Shown here piece by piece: positions 23,603-23,875 of a stretch of 23,875 nt of DNA. Positions within the stretch are counted from its first letter, which is position 1; every line of letters begins with the position of its first letter. Position numbers and translations under genes: made by a program. Origin of the DNA: Spirochaetota bacterium (GTDB taxonomy: Bacteria > Spirochaetota > UBA4802 > JAFGJZ01); the NCBI GenBank assembly GCA_023396615.1, contig JAEWVM010000233.1, positions 1 to 23,875 on the forward strand, written 5' to 3'. The notes under the pieces were generated by a model. It was given only the letters and a program-made list of their open reading frames with translations. It did not search any database and was not told the origin of the DNA.

Positions 23603-23648
23603 TATATAAACATTTCCGAGAGGAAATGTCGACCTGACTTGTAAGTCA
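23603..23648 (-). promoter_or_regulatory. Promoter region of the outer-membrane-like gene with two palindromes
   Basis: TCGACA (23632-23627) and TATATA (23608-23603) are 18 bases apart on the minus strand. The spacer is nearly filled by a perfect 7-bp inverted repeat, CATTTCC/GGAAATG with a GAGA loop (23611-23628). A second palindrome, TGACTTGTAAGTCA (23635-23648), lies just upstream of the -35. The rest of 23556-23830 contains no gene; it is AT-rich and has a spaced inverted repeat TTTGCTG (23657-23663) with CAGCAAA (23699-23705). Confidence 0.42.
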
Positions 23649-23830
23649 AGACATGTTTTGCTGTATCGATAATTTGAAAAACTGCAACTCTCATGCGGCA
23701 GCAAACAGAATACTTTTTTGATATTTATTATTTCATTTTCAGTATTTTCAATAATTTCATGAAAAAATTGCGAAATACAACATATATATTATTGACATAG
23801 CCAATGATCAGGAAAAAGTTAAGGTGAAAA

Positions 23831-23875
23831 ATGAGCGTAGCAATGGAATTGACAAAAGAACAGCTTGAACAGATA
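23831..23875 (+). CDS. Start of an unidentified gene (partial)
   Basis: An ATG at 23831, with AAGGTG six bases upstream, opens a frame reading MSVAMELTKEQLEQI that runs off the window. Fifteen codons are too few to name a product. The gene is divergent from the outer-membrane-like protein, and the 275-base gap between them holds the control elements of both. Confidence 0.6.
   Translation, partial: MSVAMELTKEQLEQI

Noticed and set aside
23792..23820. TTGACA at 23792-23797 as promoter of the last gene
   Set aside because: No acceptable -10 lies 16-19 bases downstream (the sequence there is AAAGTT-like), so a standard sigma-70 promoter is not supported.

Overview
This 23.9-kb window looks like a chromosomal segment from a spirochaete. 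The best lineage marker is a secreted protein of the Borrelia P83/100 type (15685-17433, minus). A MORN-repeat lipoprotein, a small outer-membrane-like protein and a histidine kinase of the HHRVKNN class fit that setting. A [FeFe]-hydrogenase maturation operon points to an anaerobic, hydrogen-metabolising life. Composition looks even throughout, and I see no mobile element, phage gene or CRISPR array. The placement rests on family recognition, not on a search.

Layout. 1-174 is the tail of quinolinate synthase (nadA). 190-5487 (plus) is a tightly packed operon: a TM1266-type regulator, hydG, hydE, an aspartase-like lyase and hydF. Every junction overlaps or abuts, and the operon is preceded by a promoter buried in a palindrome. 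No hydrogenase structural gene is present. 5488-7578 (minus) is a multi-TM sensor kinase that meets hydF tail to tail with no gap. 7672-9182 (minus) is a small basic protein translationally coupled to an archaeal-type phosphoglycerate mutase. 9357-9429 is tRNA-Phe. 9474-11401 (plus) holds a secreted TPR protein, probably with a CTG start, and a degenerate receiver fused to an RsbW-like ATPase. 11436-13215 (minus) is ftsZ plus a single-TM protein, separated by a repeat-rich AT control region. 13368-17433 (minus) holds an MBL hydrolase, a methyltransferase, a PfkB kinase and P83/100; 17489-18256 is the MORN lipoprotein. 18364-18714 (plus) is a short SSB. 18741-22811 (minus) is a compact operon: YgiT-type zinc ribbon, gltX, a secreted protein of unknown function, a secreted transglutaminase-like protein and dus. 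22899-23555 (minus) is an outer-membrane-like protein, and a new plus-strand gene begins at 23831.

How the genes work together. HydE, HydG and HydF build the 2Fe subcluster of the [FeFe]-hydrogenase H-cluster. The aspartase-like enzyme between them could supply ammonium or a related metabolite, but its active-site motifs differ from canonical aspartase. gltX and dus are translation genes that share an operon with two exported proteins resembling a split form of a transglutaminase-like protein.

The most interesting points are the divergent lyase and HydF in the hyd operon, the split secreted pair in the gltX operon, the Asp-to-Glu pseudo-receiver ATPase, the CTG-initiated TPR gene overlapping the tRNA promoter, the extended leader-trailer stem of tRNA-Phe, the SSB lacking its acidic tip, and several palindromic control regions. 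I did not find a clearly new defence or mobile system.
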